Assembly (NCBI RefSeq): GCF_027557445.1
Contig: NZ_CP106841.1
Coordinates: 1,536,001-1,600,000, forward strand
Direction of reading: 5' to 3'
DNA length: 64,000 nucleotides
Source: Paenalcaligenes faecalis
Lineage (GTDB): Bacteria > Pseudomonadota > Gammaproteobacteria > Burkholderiales > Burkholderiaceae_B
Part shown: one piece after another, positions 8,279 through 16,742 of the stretch
How positions within the stretch are numbered: the stretch's first letter is position 1
Layout: every line of letters begins with the position of its first letter
The notes under the pieces: generated by a model
The model's database searches: none
The model's input: only the letters and a program-made list of their open reading frames with translations
What the model was told of the DNA's origin: nothing
Program-made: the position numbers and the translations under genes

Positions 8279-9008
8279 TCAAGGACGTTCTCCATACGCA
8301 CAGGAGCACTGGCAACGCTGGGAGATGGATGCATTTGATATGCCGTCCTCCCCTGATGCCGAGGTAGAGCCTGATGTGGATATGGAGGCCATTCTTGCAG
8401 AGATTGCTGAACTCAAAGCCCTTGCTCAACAGCAAGGGCATGCCGAAGGCTACGCCAAAGGACATCAGCAAGGTCTAGAAAAAGGACAGCCCGAAGGGTA
8501 TAAAACAGGCTTCGATGAAGGAAAAGCCAAGGGAAAAGAACAAGGCTACACCGAGGGCTACGAAAAAGGCAGTCAGACTGCGGCCCAAGAATCAGCCCAG
8601 CTTGCTTCAATTACCCACACAACCGCTACCGCCTTAAATCAGTTGCACGAAGACCTAGGGCAAGCCGTCCTAGCGCTAGCTGTGGATATTGCACAACACG
8701 TATTACAAACTGAATTAAAGCAGTATCCCGAACAACTTATCCCCTTAATCCAAAACGTCCTGAAAGATACCGAGCAATCTGATCAAGCCGTCACTATTTT
8801 ACTCAACCCCGATGACGTCGCTTTGGTAGAACAGCATTTAGCGGATGATTTACAGCACAATAATTGGCGCTTGAAAGCAGACGAAGCCATTCGTGCTGGC
8901 GGGGTCGAAATTAAAACGGCATTGGGTCACATTGATGCCACGCTTGAAACGCGTTGGCGCAGAGCCTTGTCACGCCTCGGCCCCTCTGACCCTAACATTT
9001 CGTTATGA
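8271..9008 (+). CDS. fliH: Flagellar assembly protein FliH (negative regulator of FliI)
   Basis: 245 aa. Residues 56-100 are an unbroken run of glycines every fourth position (G56, G60 and so on to G100), for example [17 protein letters not shown], giving a GxxxG helix as known from FliH/YscL proteins. The C-terminal part ([20 protein letters not shown] onward) is the FliH/YscL domain that binds the FliI ATPase and resembles the peripheral stalk of F/V-ATPases. The N-terminus has the conserved aromatic stretch [17 protein letters not shown]. It overlaps fliG by 8 and fliI by 4 bases (ATGA). Confidence 0.95.
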   Translation: MSNQGRSPYAQEHWQRWEMDAFDMPSSPDAEVEPDVDMEAILAEIAELKALAQQQGHAEGYAKGHQQGLEKGQPEGYKTGFDEGKAKGKEQGYTEGYEKGSQTAAQESAQLASITHTTATALNQLHEDLGQAVLALAVDIAQHVLQTELKQYPEQLIPLIQNVLKDTEQSDQAVTILLNPDDVALVEQHLADDLQHNNWRLKADEAIRAGGVEIKTALGHIDATLETRWRRALSRLGPSDPNISL

Positions 9009-10447
9009 CGTCGCCGCGCCCTACTCAACAATGGTTAGCTCAGCTACAAACCGCTAGCCTACGTATTCAAAGTAGTGACACCATTGCACGCAGTGGTCGT
9101 ATTACAAAGGCCACCGGATTAGTTCTGGAGGCTACAGGCTTACGTTTACCGTTGGGCGCTGCCTGCCGCATCCAAGTCTCTGAGTCATTGGACTTATGGG
9201 CCAGTGCGGAGGTTGTTGGTTTTGATGGTGATACGATTTTTTTAATGCCTCATCACGAAACCATGGGCTTGCGCTCCGGTGCCTTAATTCTACCCGTAGA
9301 GCCTGTGACAGAAAGCCCCGTAACACTTGATGAAAATGCCCGTATACAACAACCCGAACCCCCGGCCTTAGCCCAACAACTGCCTATAGGCGACCACTTA
9401 CTAGGTCGCGTGGTCGATGCATCTGGCAATGCCCTTGATAACTTGGGCTCACTTAGCATTGGCCCTAAAGCCAGCTTAAATGCCAAATTCATCAACCCCT
9501 TAGATCGCATCCCGATTACCCAAACAATGGATGTGGGAGTCCGTGCAATTAATGGTTTATTATCAGTAGGTCGTGGACAACGCATGGGCCTATTTGCTGG
9601 CTCGGGCGTCGGTAAAAGTGTGCTGCTTGGTATGATGGCTCGTTATACCGAGGCCGATGTTATTGTGGTTGGCCTCATTGGGGAACGAGGCCGTGAGGTT
9701 AAAGAGTTCATCGAACAAAACTTAGGCGAAGTCGGCTTGAAACGCGCGGTGGTAGTTGCTGCCCCTGCCGACGTATCACCATTATTACGTTTGCAAGGTG
9801 CCGTTTACGCGACCCGTATTGCAGAACATTTCCGAGATCAAGGTAAGCATGTGCTGCTGATCATGGATTCGCTGACCCGTTATGCGATGGCTCAACGAGA
9901 GATTGCGTTAGCCATTGGTGAGCCGCCTGCCACTAAAGGCTATCCACCCTCTGTTTTTAATAAGTTACCTACTTTAGTTGAACGCGCTGGAAATGGCGTG
10001 CAGTCCAAAAACGGTGAAGCCTCTGGTTCAATTACCGCCTTTTATACCGTATTGACCGAGGGCGATGATCAGCAAGATCCTATCGCTGATTCGTCCCGCG
10101 CTATTCTAGATGGCCATGTGGTATTATCTAGACGTCTAGCTGAAAGTGGCCACTACCCTGCTATTGACGTAGAGGCCTCTATTTCACGGGTGATGTCTGC
10201 CGTTGTGAGTCCCGATCACATTAAACTGGTGCATCGTTTTAAGCAAATCATGTCCACCTACCAACGTAATCGTGACTTAATTGCAGTAGGGGCTTATCAG
10301 CGGGGTAATGATCCGACCATTGACGACGCCATTGAGCGTTTTCCTTGGCTAGAAACCTACTTACGTCAGGGCGTAGATACACCGGTTAGCTTTGATCAAG
10401 CCGTCAATGAATTAAGTGCCATATTAGGGGTCAATGCCAATGTCTAG
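9005..10447 (+). CDS. fliI: Flagellum-specific ATPase FliI
   Basis: 480 aa. The Walker A motif GSGVGKS is at residues 199-205, preceded by RGQRMGLFA. Walker B lies in [20 protein letters not shown], with the F1-beta-like [14 protein letters not shown] following. FliI is the hexameric ATPase of the type III export apparatus and unfolds or releases substrates, working with FliH and FliJ, which are encoded on either side. Its start overlaps the fliH stop as ATGA, and its 3' end overlaps fliJ by 14 bases. Confidence 0.98.
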   Translation: MTSPRPTQQWLAQLQTASLRIQSSDTIARSGRITKATGLVLEATGLRLPLGAACRIQVSESLDLWASAEVVGFDGDTIFLMPHHETMGLRSGALILPVEPVTESPVTLDENARIQQPEPPALAQQLPIGDHLLGRVVDASGNALDNLGSLSIGPKASLNAKFINPLDRIPITQTMDVGVRAINGLLSVGRGQRMGLFAGSGVGKSVLLGMMARYTEADVIVVGLIGERGREVKEFIEQNLGEVGLKRAVVVAAPADVSPLLRLQGAVYATRIAEHFRDQGKHVLLIMDSLTRYAMAQREIALAIGEPPATKGYPPSVFNKLPTLVERAGNGVQSKNGEASGSITAFYTVLTEGDDQQDPIADSSRAILDGHVVLSRRLAESGHYPAIDVEASISRVMSAVVSPDHIKLVHRFKQIMSTYQRNRDLIAVGAYQRGNDPTIDDAIERFPWLETYLRQGVDTPVSFDQAVNELSAILGVNANV

Positions 10448-10886
10448 CTCCTCCATGAAAACGCTTATTGATCTGGCGGAAAACGACATCAACCAACAAA
10501 CCCAACGCCTACAGCGTTTAAATGCCGATAAGGTTGGGGCTGATAATCAGTTAGCCGCCCTAAAACAATACCGCGAAGACTACAGCAATCGCTTGCTGCA
10601 ATCCAGTCAAGCGGGCGTATCTATGGCGAACTATCACAACTTTTACCGCTTTATTGGCACTTTGGATCAAGCTATTACACAGCAAAATAGTCTAATAGAA
10701 CAATTGAATGTAAAAATCCAAGAACAACAGCAACACTGGTTTGCTGCAAAGCAGCGATTAAATGCATACCAAACACTGCAAGAGCGCCGCGACTACGAAC
10801 AAGCACAACACCTTTTGCGCCAAGAGCAACGTACTAATGACGAACTCTCTGCTGCCATGCACTACCGACTACATCATACTAATTAA
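10434..10886 (+). CDS. fliJ: Flagellar export protein FliJ
   Basis: 150 aa, almost entirely predicted coiled coil ([20 protein letters not shown] to the C-terminal [20 protein letters not shown]), the fold of FliJ, which acts like the gamma subunit in the centre of the FliI hexamer and connects to FlhA. Another ATG two codons on (10440) is possible. It overlaps fliI by 14 bases and is 12 bases from fliK. Confidence 0.92.
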   Translation: MPMSSSSMKTLIDLAENDINQQTQRLQRLNADKVGADNQLAALKQYREDYSNRLLQSSQAGVSMANYHNFYRFIGTLDQAITQQNSLIEQLNVKIQEQQQHWFAAKQRLNAYQTLQERRDYEQAQHLLRQEQRTNDELSAAMHYRLHHTN

Positions 10887-10898
10887 TTGGGTTAACGA

Positions 10899-12374
10899 AT
10901 GAACGCACTTCTGTTGACGACACTCAATAGCGCTACCCCCTCTGGAATTGGCGCACTGCTAAATAAAAAAGCAGGCCCTTCTGACTCGACTTTTGCTGAA
11001 CTATTAAGCCAGCAATCCGAGGCTTTAGATCCCCAATTACTTGAAATGCTACAGTCCTTAAATCTAGACCCTAAGGCTCAAAAAGAGTTACTGGCTCAAT
11101 TAGAACAGCTCGGTATTGCGCCTGAGCAGCTAAAAAACCTTGCGCTACAGTTACAGCTAAACTATAGCGCTCATACAAAAAACGCACTAAACACCAACGA
11201 CACAAAGACAAATACGTCTTCGCTTGATTCAAAGTCAAACCAAGCCCAAACTGCTGCTGATTTTATTAGCTCCACTCTATTTGTAGCTAGAGAGTCCAGC
11301 GCCTTGCGACAGCATGCTCAGGCCTCCTCGTTGACTGCAAGACACTTAGCAGAAACCAGCTCTAAAGACAACGCAAAGCCTCTACCTTTATTAAACGCTA
11401 CTACCCAAAATAATACTAAACCTCTGCCTACACTGAATGCTGAGATTCAAAGCAACGCAAAGCCTCTGTCTTTCTTGAACACCAATACTCAAGATACTAC
11501 TAAACCTCTGCCTACACTGAACGCTGAGATTCAAAGCAACACAAAGCCTCTGTCTTTCTTGAACACCAATACTCAAGATAATACTAAACCTCTGCCTACA
11601 CTGAACGCTGAGATTCAAAGCAACGCAAAGCCTCTGTCTTTCTTGAACGCGGAAAATCCAAAATCAGGCGCAGTACGCGTGAACCTAGCTATTGATAGCC
11701 TCAGTCAAAATAACGGTTTAGCCCAAAAAAACAAAGACCAAGCAGCGCAGAGAGTAGAGCTCTTAACTGAGCAGTTGTCGTTAAAACAAACTACTGTGCC
11801 ATTAACCCAAACGACGGCAACGCCAGAGTTCTCGTTGCAAAACCTAACGCAATCGGCTCTGCAAGTTAGCTCCCTACCCGCTGCTCAATTGGCATCTAGC
11901 CACAGTCTACAAATCACAACCCCTGTGCAACAAACGGCACAATGGGGTGCTGATTTTAGCCGAGTTATGGTGCAATTGGGCCAACAAGGTGCGCAAAACC
12001 CAGGGCTACAAACTGCTGAAATCCGCTTAGATCCGCCTGAACTAGGCCCATTACGTATTGTGCTATCTGTTACTGAAAGCGTAGCAAATGCCATGATTTT
12101 TGCGGCTCATGCCCAAACACGATTGACGGTAGAACAAGCATTACCTCAATTACAGCAACAATTAGCTCAAGCAGGGCTCAGCCTAGGCGAAGCCAATGTC
12201 AGTGACCAAGGCTTTTCAGCACAGTCTGAACAACACGCAGATAAAAACCCCAACAAACCAGCGACATTCAGTTTGACTGGATCAAACCAATCAGACGATA
12301 ACTCTGGTTTATTGGCCTCAGCTACAGACACTCAACGCGTCGATTCAAATGCTATAATCGACACATTTGCCTAA
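10899..12374 (+). CDS. fliK: Flagellar hook-length control protein FliK with internal tandem repeats
   Basis: 491 aa. The C-terminal domain (about residues 350-445) has the FliK core: WGADFSRVMVQLGQQGAQ, then LQTAEIRLDPPELGPLRIVL and LTVEQALPQLQQQLAQAGLS. This domain flips FlhB specificity from rod/hook to filament substrates, while the long N-terminal region acts as an intermittently secreted ruler that sets hook length. Residues 159-256 are seven 14-residue repeats alternating TKPLPTLNAEIQSN and AKPLSFLNTNTQDT, nearly identical at DNA level (see repeat 11373-11666). It starts 12 bases after fliJ. A second, divergent FliK-like gene lies at 3366. Confidence 0.95.
   Translation: MNALLLTTLNSATPSGIGALLNKKAGPSDSTFAELLSQQSEALDPQLLEMLQSLNLDPKAQKELLAQLEQLGIAPEQLKNLALQLQLNYSAHTKNALNTNDTKTNTSSLDSKSNQAQTAADFISSTLFVARESSALRQHAQASSLTARHLAETSSKDNAKPLPLLNATTQNNTKPLPTLNAEIQSNAKPLSFLNTNTQDTTKPLPTLNAEIQSNTKPLSFLNTNTQDNTKPLPTLNAEIQSNAKPLSFLNAENPKSGAVRVNLAIDSLSQNNGLAQKNKDQAAQRVELLTEQLSLKQTTVPLTQTTATPEFSLQNLTQSALQVSSLPAAQLASSHSLQITTPVQQTAQWGADFSRVMVQLGQQGAQNPGLQTAEIRLDPPELGPLRIVLSVTESVANAMIFAAHAQTRLTVEQALPQLQQQLAQAGLSLGEANVSDQGFSAQSEQHADKNPNKPATFSLTGSNQSDDNSGLLASATDTQRVDSNAIIDTFA
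11373..11666 (+). repeat. In-frame 42-bp (84-bp higher-order) tandem repeat in fliK
   Basis: Seven 42-base units at 11373, 11415, 11457, 11499, 11541, 11583 and 11625. Units 2, 4 and 6 encode TKPLPTLNAEIQSN and differ from one another at a single base (T in unit 2, C in units 4 and 6, within AAYGCTGAG). Units 3 and 5 encode A/TKPLSFLNTNTQDT/N and differ at three bases. Units 1 and 7 are diverged edges. The alternation makes an 84-base period. Every unit is a multiple of three, so gain or loss of copies keeps the reading frame. Confidence 0.95.
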
Positions 12375-12413
12375 CATTTGTTACTCCTTTAAACGGAGTT
12401 GTTGTTTATTCCC

Positions 12414-13022
12414 ATGGCTACATCTACTACTGCTCGTAAACGCTCTGCCAATGCGGCTGCTCCCGAAGAAGCGCCAGCACGTCGCCAGCGTAAACCATCT
12501 AAAATTAAGCGTCTTTTACGTACCTTACTTTTAGTGCTTATTGTGATTGCTGCTAGTGTAGGGGCTACGCTCTACTACACGTGGCCAGCCAATACGCCAC
12601 TACTTAGTTTTTTACAAAAAGAGGCGGCCCCTATCGACGAGGAAGCTCCAGCACAGGCTCCTGTACGCCCTGCTGCGCCACCCCCACCGCCGCCGCCCTC
12701 TGAAAAGCCTATTTTTTCAGCGCTAGATCCTTTTACCGTCACCTTAAATGATGGGTCAAATCGCTCGCGTGTGCTACACGTAGCCATTACCTTACGCGTA
12801 GCAGATGAGCCGTCCAGTATTATGCTGCACGAATATATGCCAATGGTACGAGACCGTGTTTTAAAGATCTTGTCAGAACAACACCCTGTACACGTACAAA
12901 CTCCCGAAGGCCGAGAGCAGCTCGTGGACGCATTGACTCATGCCCTTCGTGCTCCTTATGACTTGAGCCCAACGGCACCACGTATTACTAATGTGTTATT
13001 TACCGCCTTTGTGGTCCAATAA
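12414..13022 (+). CDS. fliL: Flagellar basal body-associated protein FliL
   Basis: 202 aa from the ATG at 12414. A basic cytoplasmic head (RKRSANAAAPEEAPARRQRK) precedes one membrane helix at about residues 35-58 (LLRTLLLVLIVIAASVGATL), then a proline-rich linker with seven consecutive prolines, then the periplasmic FliL domain (FSALDPFTVTLNDGSNRSR to PRITNVLFTAFVVQ). FliL surrounds the MotAB stator and supports its function under load. In-frame TTG codons at 12399 and 12402 are possible earlier starts. The stop overlaps the fliM ATG by one base (TAATG). Confidence 0.92.
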   Translation: MATSTTARKRSANAAAPEEAPARRQRKPSKIKRLLRTLLLVLIVIAASVGATLYYTWPANTPLLSFLQKEAAPIDEEAPAQAPVRPAAPPPPPPPSEKPIFSALDPFTVTLNDGSNRSRVLHVAITLRVADEPSSIMLHEYMPMVRDRVLKILSEQHPVHVQTPEGREQLVDALTHALRAPYDLSPTAPRITNVLFTAFVVQ

Positions 13023-14050
13023 TGACGTATCAAAGTTTTTTATCTCAAGACGAAGTCGATGCCCTACTAGCTGGCGTTACGGGTGAGCCTAGCGATGATG
13101 GCTCAGAGCCCAGTGATGCCTCTAGTGGGGTTAGAGCCTATGACCTAGCCTCCCCAGAGCGGGTCATTCGTCACCGCATGCAAACGCTTGAATTGATCAA
13201 TGAGCGTTTTGCGCGACGCCTGCGCAGCACCATGCTCAGCTTTATGCGTCGTAATGCGGATATTACGGTAGGCTCCATTCGCATTCAAAAATACAGTGAC
13301 TTTGAGCGTAATCTGCCTGTACCAAGCAACCTCAATATGGTGAGCTTAAAGCCTTTGCGTGGGATCTCTCTATTTACCTTTGATCCCAACTTGGTTTTTC
13401 TAATTATTGATAGTTTATTTGGTGGGCATGGTCGATATAACACTCGCGTCGAGGGCCGTGACTTTACTGTCACCGAACAACGTATTATTTTACGTTTACT
13501 AGAACTCACGCTGGATTGCTACTGTAACTCGTGGGAACCTGTATACAAAATCGAAGCGGAATACATTCGCTCCGAAATGCACACTAAGTTTGCTAGTATT
13601 AGTTCTGGTAATGAGTTAGTGGTCGTGACCTCTTTCAATATTGAGTTCGGAGCCCAAGGCGGTAATTTAAATGTGTGCTTACCCTACTCAATGATTGAGC
13701 CAGTGCGCGACTTACTCATTCGCCCACTGCAAGACACGAGCAATGATGCCATTGACCAACGCTGGACCCAGCAACTGACCCATCAAGTACGCAGTGCTGA
13801 GGTTGACTTAATTGCTGACTTTACCAAGATTAATCTCGCAGTGCGTGATTTACTTAAACTTAAAGTCAATGATGTACTACCCATAGAGATTCCAGAAAAA
13901 ATAACCGCCCATGTTGATGGCGTACCTGTTCTAGAAGGCTCTTACGGTACTTTTAATAATAAGTACGCCGTGCGCGTACAGAATTTCCTGGCTAATACAG
14001 AACCCGATTTCCACAAGGCAAGGCTCCATGACAGATCCGAACAAAGCTAA
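13022..14050 (+). CDS. fliM: Flagellar motor switch protein FliM
   Basis: 342 aa. The N-terminal LSQDEVDALLAGVTGE is the CheY-P-binding peptide. The middle CheC-like domain contains RFARRLRSTMLSFMRRNADI and ISLFTFDPNLVFLIIDSLFG, followed by GGHGRYNTRVEGRDFT. The C-terminal SPOA domain (DLLKLKVNDVLPIEIPEKIT) binds FliN. FliM is the C-ring protein that receives the chemotaxis signal. It overlaps fliL by 1 and fliN by 23 bases. Confidence 0.98.
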   Translation: MTYQSFLSQDEVDALLAGVTGEPSDDGSEPSDASSGVRAYDLASPERVIRHRMQTLELINERFARRLRSTMLSFMRRNADITVGSIRIQKYSDFERNLPVPSNLNMVSLKPLRGISLFTFDPNLVFLIIDSLFGGHGRYNTRVEGRDFTVTEQRIILRLLELTLDCYCNSWEPVYKIEAEYIRSEMHTKFASISSGNELVVVTSFNIEFGAQGGNLNVCLPYSMIEPVRDLLIRPLQDTSNDAIDQRWTQQLTHQVRSAEVDLIADFTKINLAVRDLLKLKVNDVLPIEIPEKITAHVDGVPVLEGSYGTFNNKYAVRVQNFLANTEPDFHKARLHDRSEQS

Positions 14051-14591
14051 CGACCCACAAGACAACGACGACTTCGAAGTCGATTGGGCTGCCGCAATGG
14101 CGGAGCAACAAGCAGGCGAAGAGTCCGCTTCATCTCCTGATAAAGGCACTCAAGCCGATGGCTTAGGTAGCGTCCAAGAGGATGATTGGGCTGCAGCACT
14201 AGCCGAACAGACCGCAGCAACGATAGGCGCAGATGAAACACCTGCCGAGCAGCCTAAAAAACCCAAAGCTACGCCTAGTCCAGAGGTCTTCCAACCTTTA
14301 GACAAAGCAGAGCCGGGCACCCGCAGCGACATTGATATGATTATGGATATTCCCGTCCAGCTATCAGTAGAGCTCGGTCGTACGCGCATGACACTAAAAA
14401 ATATCTTGCAATTAGGCCAAGGCTCTGTCGTTGAGCTAGACGGTCTAGCCGGTGAACCAATGGATATTTATGTCAATGGCTATTTAATTGCACAAGGCGA
14501 GGTAGTGGTAGTCGAAGAAAAATACGGAATCCGTATTACCGATATCGTCACACCCTCAGACCGTATCCAACGCCTTAATAGCCGTCGCTAA
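14028..14591 (+). CDS. fliN: Flagellar motor switch protein FliN
   Basis: 187 aa, longer than the ~137 aa of enterobacterial FliN because of an acidic N-terminal extension. The C-terminal ~85 residues are the SPOA domain (DIDMIMDIPVQLSVELGRTR, then VVELDGLAGEPMDIYVNGYL and EKYGIRITDIVTPSDRIQRL). The N-terminal part contains two copies of a short motif, VDWAAAMAEQ (W20) and DDWAAALAEQ (W54), where E. coli FliN has a single LWAEALSEQ-like motif. FliN forms the base of the C-ring and docks FliH/FliI. It overlaps fliM by 23 bases. Confidence 0.96.
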   Translation: MTDPNKANDPQDNDDFEVDWAAAMAEQQAGEESASSPDKGTQADGLGSVQEDDWAAALAEQTAATIGADETPAEQPKKPKATPSPEVFQPLDKAEPGTRSDIDMIMDIPVQLSVELGRTRMTLKNILQLGQGSVVELDGLAGEPMDIYVNGYLIAQGEVVVVEEKYGIRITDIVTPSDRIQRLNSRR

Positions 14592-14914
14592 TGACGCAGC
14601 TTGAATTACTTCGACTATCGCTAAGTTTAGTTGTAGTCGTTGTTCTTATTTTTTTTGCGGCGTGGGTAGCACGCCGCAGTGGTTTACTGCGCTCTAAGGG
14701 TCAATCTATCCAAATCATTGCTACGCAATCACTTGGCTCCCGAAACAGTGTCGTTGTCATCGAAATCGAACAGCAGCGTTTAGTGCTTGGGGTCACGGCA
14801 CAACAAATTACTCTGTTGCACACCCTTCCCAAACACGCCGACTTCGAGGCGCAACTTGGCCTCGCCATCACACAACAAAAAGATCAGCAATATAGTGAAA
14901 ATAACGCGCCTTAA
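14591..14914 (+). CDS. fliO: Flagellar biosynthetic protein FliO
   Basis: 107 aa with one membrane helix at residues 9-28 ([20 protein letters not shown]), then a cytoplasmic FliO domain ([20 protein letters not shown], then [18 protein letters not shown]). FliO is a membrane scaffold that helps assemble the FliP-FliR core of the export gate. The ATG overlaps the fliN stop by one base, and the fliP start lies 17 bases before its own stop codon. Confidence 0.93.
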   Translation: MTQLELLRLSLSLVVVVVLIFFAAWVARRSGLLRSKGQSIQIIATQSLGSRNSVVVIEIEQQRLVLGVTAQQITLLHTLPKHADFEAQLGLAITQQKDQQYSENNAP

Positions 14915-15656
14915 CCCTTTTGCATGGCTGCTTTTCCTGTTTGGGCTCTGGCTTCCTTTTGGTGTCGAAGCCCAACAGTTAGGCCTACCCTCTATTACCA
15001 GTAATCCCAATGCAGATGGCAGTCAGACATGGTCTCTGTCAATAGAGACGTTAGTGCTCTTGACCATGATGTCATTTCTGCCAGCGATGCTGATGATGAT
15101 GACAGGCTTTACACGCATTATTATTGTACTGGGCCTACTGCGTAATGCCATGGGCACCAATACCTCACCACCAAACCCAGTACTGATTGGTATTGCTTTA
15201 TTTTTAACTTTTTATACCATGTCACCGGTGTTTGACCAGGTCTACGAGCAAGCTTACGAACCGCTTTCCAAAAACGAAATTACCTTCCAAGAGGCATTAA
15301 GCACAGGGGTAGAGCCTTTTAAGACCTTTATGCTCCATCAAACCCGTGAGACGGACTTGCAGCTGTTTGCTGACATGGCTAATGTGGGTGAAATTCAAAG
15401 CCCAGAAGAACTACCATTACGTATATTAGTGCCCGCCTTTGTCACCAGCGAACTCAAAACCGCCTTTCAAATTGGCTTTACGATTTTTATTCCGTTTTTA
15501 ATTATTGACCTAGTCGTGGCTAGTACGATGATGGCACTAGGGATGATGATGGTGCCTCCGGTCACGATCTCCCTGCCCTTTAAGCTCATGCTTTTTGTAT
15601 TAGCGGATGGCTGGCATTTATTACTCGGCTCTTTGGCTCGCAGCTTTTATCAATAG
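14895..15656 (+). CDS. fliP: Flagellar type III export gate protein FliP (GTG start)
   Basis: 253 aa from the GTG at 14895, which gives a cleavable leader ([20 protein letters not shown], cut likely after GVEA) and the usual length. An upstream in-frame ATG at 14787 would add 36 polar residues inside fliO and is unlikely. The membrane segments carry the family signatures [40 protein letters not shown] and [20 protein letters not shown]. FliP, FliQ and FliR form the helical pore through which rod, hook and filament proteins pass. It overlaps fliO by 20 bases. Confidence 0.95.
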   Translation: MKITRLNPFAWLLFLFGLWLPFGVEAQQLGLPSITSNPNADGSQTWSLSIETLVLLTMMSFLPAMLMMMTGFTRIIIVLGLLRNAMGTNTSPPNPVLIGIALFLTFYTMSPVFDQVYEQAYEPLSKNEITFQEALSTGVEPFKTFMLHQTRETDLQLFADMANVGEIQSPEELPLRILVPAFVTSELKTAFQIGFTIFIPFLIIDLVVASTMMALGMMMVPPVTISLPFKLMLFVLADGWHLLLGSLARSFYQ

Positions 15657-15664
15657 GTACGATC

Positions 15665-15934
15665 ATGACGCCTGAAACCGTAATGAGTATGACTCATATC
15701 GCATTACGTATTGCTTTATCAATGGCTGGCCCATTGTTAATCACTGCGCTAATTATCGGTTTAGTCGTAAGTATTTTTCAGGCTGCCACACAGATTAACG
15801 AAATGACCCTTTCGTTTATTCCCAAATTACTTGGTGTAGCAGCTGTTCTGGTCTTATTGGGTCCTTGGCTAATCACTACCATGGTGGATTACATACGCAC
15901 GTTGCTGACGCAAATTCCTACACTGGTTATGTAA
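15665..15934 (+). CDS. fliQ: Flagellar type III export gate protein FliQ
   Basis: 89 aa, two membrane helices (ALSMAGPLLITALIIGLVVS and FIPKLLGVAAVLVLLGPWLI) joined by the conserved FQAATQINEMTLSFIPK, the hallmark of FliQ/YscS. Eight bases after fliP. It contributes four copies to the FliP5Q4R1 export core. Confidence 0.96.
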   Translation: MTPETVMSMTHIALRIALSMAGPLLITALIIGLVVSIFQAATQINEMTLSFIPKLLGVAAVLVLLGPWLITTMVDYIRTLLTQIPTLVM

Positions 15935-15951
15935 ATCCATGCTGATTAGCT

Positions 15952-16737
15952 ATGATTGAATTTACCGCAGACCAACTCTATCTCTGGATTAATGCCTTTA
16001 TTTGGCCTTTTTTTCGTGTTCTTGGCCTGTTCAGCACCGCCCCATTATTCAGCGAGTCCAGCATCACCCCGCAAGCCAAAGTCGGTATTGCTGCTGTCAT
16101 TGCAATTGCTATCGCTCCTACTTTAGCGCCCTTACCTGAGCTCCCTACGGGCTCTTGGGCCGCTCTCTGGTTAGCCTGCCAACAAATTTTAATCGGTATT
16201 GCACTTGGCTTTGTGATGCGTATTGTTTTTGCCGTAGTACTTGTCGCAGGTGAGTTTATTGGTTTTCAGATGGGTTTGTCTTTTGCTGCCTTTTTTGACC
16301 CCTCTACGGGCTCGAATACTGCGGTCATTTCACGACTACTTAATCTAGTCACCATGCTGGTTTTTTTGGCTGCTAATGGGCATTTAGTTATGCTAAAAGC
16401 CTTTTTATATACCTTTGAGATTTTCCCTATTCAGGTCGGTAGCCTTCATCCAAATGGCTGGGGTGTCATTATGGACTGGAGCAAGGAAATTTTTCTCTCT
16501 GGGCTCTTATTAGCATTGCCCTTAGTGATCGTATTGCTGACGATGAATCTGGCTTTTGGGATTCTAAACCGTACCGCGCAACAACTAACTGTATTTGCGG
16601 TTGGTTTTCCTATTACCCTAACTACGGGCATTATTGTTCTTACTATTGTGGTGCCACAAATCACGCCCTTTTTAATGCAATTATTTGAGGCAGGCTATGA
16701 AACCATGGCCCGCCTCATGTATGGCTTTGCTAATTAA
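15952..16737 (+). CDS. fliR: Flagellar type III export gate protein FliR
   Basis: 261 aa, multi-spanning. Signatures include FIWPFFRVLGLFSTAPLFSE at the N-terminus, GEFIGFQMGLSFAAFFDPST in the centre and LAFGILNRTAQQLTVFAVGF before the last helices. FliR is the single-copy plug subunit of the export gate and contacts FlhB. It ends the fliF-R run; its stop codon is only five bases from the convergent stop codon of the chemoreceptor gene at 16743, with no terminator hairpin between them. Confidence 0.97.
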   Translation: MIEFTADQLYLWINAFIWPFFRVLGLFSTAPLFSESSITPQAKVGIAAVIAIAIAPTLAPLPELPTGSWAALWLACQQILIGIALGFVMRIVFAVVLVAGEFIGFQMGLSFAAFFDPSTGSNTAVISRLLNLVTMLVFLAANGHLVMLKAFLYTFEIFPIQVGSLHPNGWGVIMDWSKEIFLSGLLLALPLVIVLLTMNLAFGILNRTAQQLTVFAVGFPITLTTGIIVLTIVVPQITPFLMQLFEAGYETMARLMYGFAN

Positions 16738-16742
16738 AACCA

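Noticed and set aside
11391-11618. Antisense open frame across the fliK repeats
   Set aside because: An artefact of the 42-base periodicity, which keeps any open frame open; no start context or homology.
11373-11666. The regular repeats in fliK as a CRISPR array
   Set aside because: Repeats are directly adjacent with no unique spacers, in frame, and encode alternating peptides; no CRISPR array or cas gene is seen anywhere in the window.
14787-14894. Upstream ATG giving a 36-residue longer FliP
   Set aside because: The extra residues lie inside fliO, are polar and would bury the FliP signal peptide; the GTG at 14895 gives the family's usual N-terminus and length.
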